A stretch of DNA of 64,000 bases from the NCBI GenBank assembly GCA_946406435.1, contig CAMJKP010000007.1, positions 1 to 64,000 of the forward strand, written 5' to 3'. Shown one piece after another: positions 60,720 through 64,000 of this stretch. The translations under genes were made by a program, and so were the position numbers. This stretch comes from an uncultured Prevotellaceae bacterium. GTDB taxonomy: Bacteria; Bacteroidota; Bacteroidia; Bacteroidales; Bacteroidaceae. The first letter of the stretch is position 1. Every line of letters starts with the position of its first letter. The notes under the pieces are model-generated. The model ran no database searches, was not told where the DNA came from, and was given only the letters and a program-made list of their open reading frames with translations.

Positions 60720-60751
60720 CAAAATTACACATTTTTCAGCACATAACCAAA
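60720..60751 (-). promoter_or_regulatory. Promoter of leuB
   Basis: Minus-strand TTTG (60748-60751), 20 nt, TAATTTTG (60720-60727), 73 nt before the ATG. Confidence 0.7.
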
Positions 60752-60854
60752 TTATTTTGTTTTTTTTCACTCAGTCAAAGAAGTTACTTTTATCTGCCAG
60801 TATGTTAATTCAATAATTATTTCTGGAAACGCGATAGAATATGCGGATTTTTTG

Positions 60855-60862
60855 TAACTTTG
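60855..60862 (+). promoter_or_regulatory. -7 element of the queD-queE operon
   Basis: TAACTTTG followed by CATCCC. The repeat element E8 lies between it and the queD ATG, giving a structured leader of about 170 nt. Confidence 0.6.
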
Positions 60863-60880
60863 CATCCCAAAACGGGAGCC

Positions 60881-61003
60881 TAACCAAGCCTTCCCAAAGG
60901 GAAGGATGTTAGATAGTATAATTAATCATCTTTTTGGCGATTAATATTAGCGAAAGAATGTATATCGCATCCCTCCCTTTGGGAGGGCCTGGGTGGGCTA
61001 CCA
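60881..61003. repeat. GC-rich nested palindromic repeat, copy E8, in the queD leader
   Basis: Left arm 60885-60908 (GCCTAACCAAGCCTTCCC, then AAGGGAAGG) with TTAGATAGTA after it, right arm 60972-61003 (CCCTCCCTTTGGGAGGGC, TGGGTGGGCT). It folds in the leader RNA of queD. Confidence 0.8.
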
Positions 61004-61037
61004 TAGGTCTAAGAAAACCCTATCTAAAAAACTTAGA

Positions 61038-61367
61038 ATGTATTACATAGAAAAAACGCTTGAGATTTCAGCAGCACACTATCTGAATCTCAGTTATCGC
61101 AGCAAGTGTGAGAACCTACACGGTCACAACTGGAAGATTGTTGTATTCTGCAAGTCTGAAACCCTCGACGCAGACGGAATGGTCGTGGATTTCACCCATA
61201 TCAAAAAGATTGTAAAAGGACAACTGGATCACAAATGTCTTAATGACGTACTCGACTGCAATCCTACGGCGGAGAATATTGCACGCTGGATTGCGGACAG
61301 GATTCCCTTCTGCTATCGCGTAAGTGTGCAGGAAAGCGAGGGAAACAAAGCCATATACGAGAAGTAA
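61038..61367 (+). CDS. queD: 6-carboxytetrahydropterin synthase
   Basis: 109 residues from the ATG at 61038 (MYYIEKTLEISAAHYL). Zinc ligands are His in SAAHYL and LHGHNW; the catalytic Cys is in KCENLHGHN, and DFTHIKK/LDHKCLND follow. It makes CPH4 from dihydroneopterin triphosphate, the first queuosine step. The longer upstream frame comes from repeat E8 and was rejected. queE starts 4 bp later. Confidence 0.95.
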   Translation: MYYIEKTLEISAAHYLNLSYRSKCENLHGHNWKIVVFCKSETLDADGMVVDFTHIKKIVKGQLDHKCLNDVLDCNPTAENIARWIADRIPFCYRVSVQESEGNKAIYEK

Positions 61368-61371
61368 GGAT

Positions 61372-61983
61372 ATGAGAGTAAACGAGATATTCTACTCCAT
61401 TCAAGGAGAGGGACACTACACGGGTACGCCAGCCGTATTCGTGCGCCTTGCCGGATGCAACCTCAACTGCTGGTTCTGCGACACAGAGTTTCACTCTTTT
61501 ACCGAGATGAGCGAGGACGAGATTGTGGCTGAAGCAAGCCAATACCCTTCACGATATATGGTTATAACAGGTGGTGAACCAACCTTGCAGCTCACAGCAT
61601 CGCTCACCTCCAAGCTCCACACCATAGGCTTCTACATCATGCTTGAGACCAACGGTACACAGCCATTGCCCGAAGGCTGCATCGTGGATTGGATTACATG
61701 CTCACCCAAATGCCCATCGCCTGCCACCCATCACCCAACACCCAACACCCAACACCCAATTCGCATACAGCATATCGACGAACTCAAGGTGGTCTATGAG
61801 GGGACAGAGCAGGACATGAGCCAGTATGATGTCATCCAAGCCAAGGAATACCGTCTGCAACCCTGCTGTACGGGCGACCGCCAAAAAGATACTTTCATCA
61901 CCAACCAGACTATCGACTACATCCTCACTCATCCGAAATGGCGTCTCTCGCTACAGACGCACAAGATTCTGGGGGTGAGGTAG
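61372..61983 (+). CDS. queE: 7-carboxy-7-deazaguanine synthase (radical SAM)
   Basis: 203 residues. The SAM cluster motif is CNLNCWFC, preceded by EIFYSIQGEGHYTGTPAVFVRLAG and followed by ITGGEPTLQ. It rearranges CPH4 to CDG in queuosine/preQ0 synthesis, following queD. A Pro/His/Thr-rich tract near residues 110-127 (PATHHPTPNTQHP) is coded by tandem CCCAACA words, an in-frame low-complexity insertion relative to a normal QueE. Confidence 0.94.
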   Translation: MRVNEIFYSIQGEGHYTGTPAVFVRLAGCNLNCWFCDTEFHSFTEMSEDEIVAEASQYPSRYMVITGGEPTLQLTASLTSKLHTIGFYIMLETNGTQPLPEGCIVDWITCSPKCPSPATHHPTPNTQHPIRIQHIDELKVVYEGTEQDMSQYDVIQAKEYRLQPCCTGDRQKDTFITNQTIDYILTHPKWRLSLQTHKILGVR

Positions 61984-62206
61984 GCTGAGGATTTGAGTTT
62001 CCTTGATAAGGAAACGGCGTAAGCAAAGGTTATATCCCTTGATTTTTCAAGTGTAATTTTGTAATTTTCGCCCTATTTCTCTATGCAAAATGCTCTGTAT
62101 CTCTGTGGCATATTGTTTCGATATGCCACATGAAGCCAGACGCTTTGAGGCATAACGGAGGATTATCGTTTTCGGGAGCAAAGGTACTACATTTTCCGCA
62201 CATATC

Positions 62207-62670
62207 CAATAGTTGTCCCCGATATCAGGGCGGTTTGTCCCAGATGTCAACAACAAGCCTATAAAAGTTGCTATTGCAACAAATCCGATAAAACGAAGTT
62301 AAGGTGGTATGGTATTTAGGTTCAGCCTTAAACGCAAGCAAAAACCTTAACACCTTAACACCTTACCAATACAATATATACGCACTATCACGTTCTACAA
62401 ACTGGGAATGAACACATTCCTCTCAAGGCAATTATTTCTATCTTCAATATCATCTTAATAATATATCAGGATATAAAAATATATAAGTATCGCGCATACG
62501 CATGTTATATTATATATTCGTCTCAACCTTAATCTTAAATTCTTCACCTTACTCACGTTAAGGCGTTAAGGTGTTAAGGTGTTAAGGTGTTATTACAAAC
62601 TAAATTCCTTGTACCAGTCTTTTTCTACAACATCTGGGACAAACCGCCCTGATATCTGGGACAACTATTG
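62207..62670. repeat. Long inverted repeat (40-bp arms) between queE and the LytTR gene
   Basis: 62207-62246 and 62631-62670 are inverted copies (39 of 40 positions; core GATATCAGGGCGGTTTGTCC) with weaker similarity beyond. An inner pair, AACACCTTAACACCTTA (62348) and TAAGGTGTTAAGGTGTT (62570), gives a nested hairpin. The middle is AT-rich and non-coding; the 61984-62700 gap has no gene. Confidence 0.85.
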
Positions 62671-62700
62671 CAAGTGTCAAGAAATAGCTGTACCTTTACA

Positions 62701-63600
62701 CTACTTATCACTCAAAACCGACTTGATGACATCGTTATTGGCACGCGACACTGGCAACTGCTTCTCAACACCGAACAACTGTAGCTGATACCCAGGATTA
62801 CGAGCCGTCATAGATACCACGAAATTGATATTGACAAGGAAAGCCCTATGACATTGTACGATATATCCGAACTCAGAAAGTGTTTCCTTTATCTGTTTCA
62901 GCGTGATGCGGAGAGTGCTATGTCTTGTCTCATTCTCCGAGATATAGCATATATCAGCATAGTTCGCCATTGACTCCACATAGAGAATGCTTGAAGGAGC
63001 AACCTCCAGTCGGGCACCCTGTCCCTGCCCTTCAATCACCACCGTTACCGGCATCTCCTCCACCTCTTCATGCTCGTCATCTCTCTGAAAAAGTTCCTCC
63101 TGACGTTTCTCCAACAGAGAATTGATAGCCTTCACATCGTCAAGCTCACGACGAAGCTGGTCGTTTCTGAACTCATAGAAAGCCCACAAGAACATGAAGA
63201 CAGTCACAATCGCCACATTCACGCACATAAGCCACACGTTATATAGTGTGAAATGCCCGTCTTCATAGAAGAACATATCCCATCGCCTTTGACAAAACCA
63301 ACCATCGTACATAAGCAGCAAAAGCGCGAGAATTGGAGTATTAACAATATAGGCAACCGACTCGCGAACAAGGAAGTACTTTAGCGAACCGTTACGTTTT
63401 TCATAATCTCCAAGAGCAGCCTTTGTCAGCAGCAAGGAAAACAAGACAGCAAGGAAAGATATCAAGGAGCATATAAGAATATACCCCATACGCCCTTCAT
63501 TTAGCCTGCCTATACCGAAAGGTTGTACGAGTGCCAGAAAGACCAACACCCCGATACCACACTTGAAAGCACGCTTGAGTATATATATGTAATCGTTCAT
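62701..63600 (-). CDS. Membrane-bound LytTR DNA-binding regulator, second copy
   Basis: 299 residues with four membrane helices (GIGVLVFLALVQPFGIG, YILICSLISFLAVLFSLLL, YIVNTPILALLLLMY, VWLMCVNVAIVTVFMFLWAF), a coiled-coil (RRELDDVKAINSLLEKRQEEL) and a LytTR domain (SILYVESMANYADICY, FGYIVQCHRAFLVNINFV). Same architecture as the protein at 57784, and the first helix has the shared QPFGxxxxxEG motif. No sensor kinase is near, so it probably senses a membrane signal itself. Confidence 0.9.
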   Translation of the reverse strand: MNDYIYILKRAFKCGIGVLVFLALVQPFGIGRLNEGRMGYILICSLISFLAVLFSLLLTKAALGDYEKRNGSLKYFLVRESVAYIVNTPILALLLLMYDGWFCQRRWDMFFYEDGHFTLYNVWLMCVNVAIVTVFMFLWAFYEFRNDQLRRELDDVKAINSLLEKRQEELFQRDDEHEEVEEMPVTVVIEGQGQGARLEVAPSSILYVESMANYADICYISENETRHSTLRITLKQIKETLSEFGYIVQCHRAFLVNINFVVSMTARNPGYQLQLFGVEKQLPVSRANNDVIKSVLSDK

Positions 63601-63608
63601 TTTGGAAA

Positions 63609-63680
63609 ACTCTAATCACTAAACTCTAAACACTAAACTCTAATCACTAAACTCTAAACACTAAACTCAAAACTCTAAAC
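63609..63680. repeat. CTAAACTCTAA/CACTAAACTC tandem words
   Basis: About eight imperfect units of CTAAACACTAAACTCTAAT in the leader of the LytTR gene. A -7 box TACCTTTG (minus strand, 63696-63703) with TTG 20 nt upstream precedes it. Confidence 0.7.
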
Positions 63681-63695
63681 TTTTTTATGCAGCTG

Positions 63696-63726
63696 CAAAG
63701 GTACTTATTTTTTGCCAATCAAGCAA
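63696..63726 (-). promoter_or_regulatory. Promoter of the second LytTR gene
   Basis: Minus-strand TTG (63724-63726), 20 nt, TACCTTTG (63696-63703). Confidence 0.6.
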
Positions 63727-63867
63727 CATTTTCCTCTGCCATTCGTCACAAAACCGTGTATTTCGTCCCATTCACGAGCCATAAATCCCTAATCACGCTC
63801 CATCCGTCCCTAGCTATTGCAGTATTCAAAAAAAGCATATAATTTTGCAGGGGAGAATTAAAGAAGT

Positions 63868-64000
63868 AATAAGGAGTGCAAGGAGTGCAAGGAGTACAAG
63901 ACGAAAGTCTTACTCGTTCAAATAAGCGATATTTACTATTGTCTTGTACTCCTTAAGCGACTTTAGGAGCGCCACTCCTTGCACTCCTTGTACTCCTCAA
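63868..64000. repeat. GGAGTACAAGG inverted-repeat element, second copy, cut by the window end
   Basis: Same arms and inner ACTTTAGGAGCG hairpin as 44073-44266, in the same orientation. The right arm ends at the window border. Confidence 0.8.

Overview
The window looks like chromosomal DNA of a Bacteroidota member close to Prevotella (Prevotellaceae). The evidence is the repeated Bacteroidota promoter signature (TAnnTTTG at -7, TTG or TTTG about 20 nt upstream), start codons without Shine-Dalgarno sequences, TonB-dependent receptors, BspA-like TpLRR proteins, a DUF4270 lipoprotein beside a GT5 'starch synthase', a CHU_C/gliding-motility C-terminal domain and a class-3 fructose bisphosphatase. 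There is no rRNA, CRISPR array, prophage or recognisable transposase.

Layout. 0.2-8.3 kb: an HXXEE membrane protein, then a minus-strand array of six secreted TpLRR proteins. The array is a two-gene unit (B then A) present three times, with a repeated ~200-nt leader before each B gene and one good promoter at the head. 9-12.2 kb: a GNAT acetyltransferase with a lipoprotein, then RNase G, a 29-residue basic protein and an HU protein. 12.4-29.9 kb: a long plus-strand housekeeping run comprising hisH-hisA-hisF-hisI-hisE, an FtsE-type ATPase, lysC, lysA, two glycosyltransferases, fbp, a HAD phosphatase, rsmG, an MBL hydrolase, ruvC, a double ABC ATPase, a GH10-like protein and a winged-helix protein. 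29.9-32.6 kb: a gene desert with inverted iteron-like repeats, an AT-only palindrome and a 245-bp multi-hairpin element with 31-bp terminal inverted repeats. 32.6-38.2 kb: the GGGtGRT/NifU-like pair split by a four-helix-bundle gene, a DMP19-like protein, smpB and two secreted proteins, one with a JAMM-like motif. 39-47.5 kb: a TonB receptor, the methylmalonyl-CoA epimerase/decarboxylase operon (no beta subunit present), and the GT5/DUF4270 pair. 47.5-55 kb: uvrA with its CHU_C partner, a LysM protein, an outer-membrane barrel, two identical tRNA-Lys(CTT) genes and an iron-type alcohol dehydrogenase. 55-64 kb: a second TonB receptor with a small secreted partner, a TPR/LytTR operon, leuB, queD-queE and a second membrane LytTR protein.

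The most unusual theme is the density of short dispersed palindromic repeats. One GC-rich family (two inverted arms, each itself a palindrome) sits just upstream of many start codons in the 17-27 kb operons. It also appears to have entered coding sequence in frame, in the uvrA linker, the start of the HAD gene and the signal peptide of the TPR gene; queE carries an unrelated CCCAACA-rich in-frame tract. This resembles the behaviour of Rickettsia palindromic elements. Other families (GGTTAGAAGG words, GACGCAAAG words, GGAGTACAAGG arms) fill most intergenic gaps. The 30-32 kb desert is the best candidate for something undescribed, but its function cannot be settled from sequence alone.
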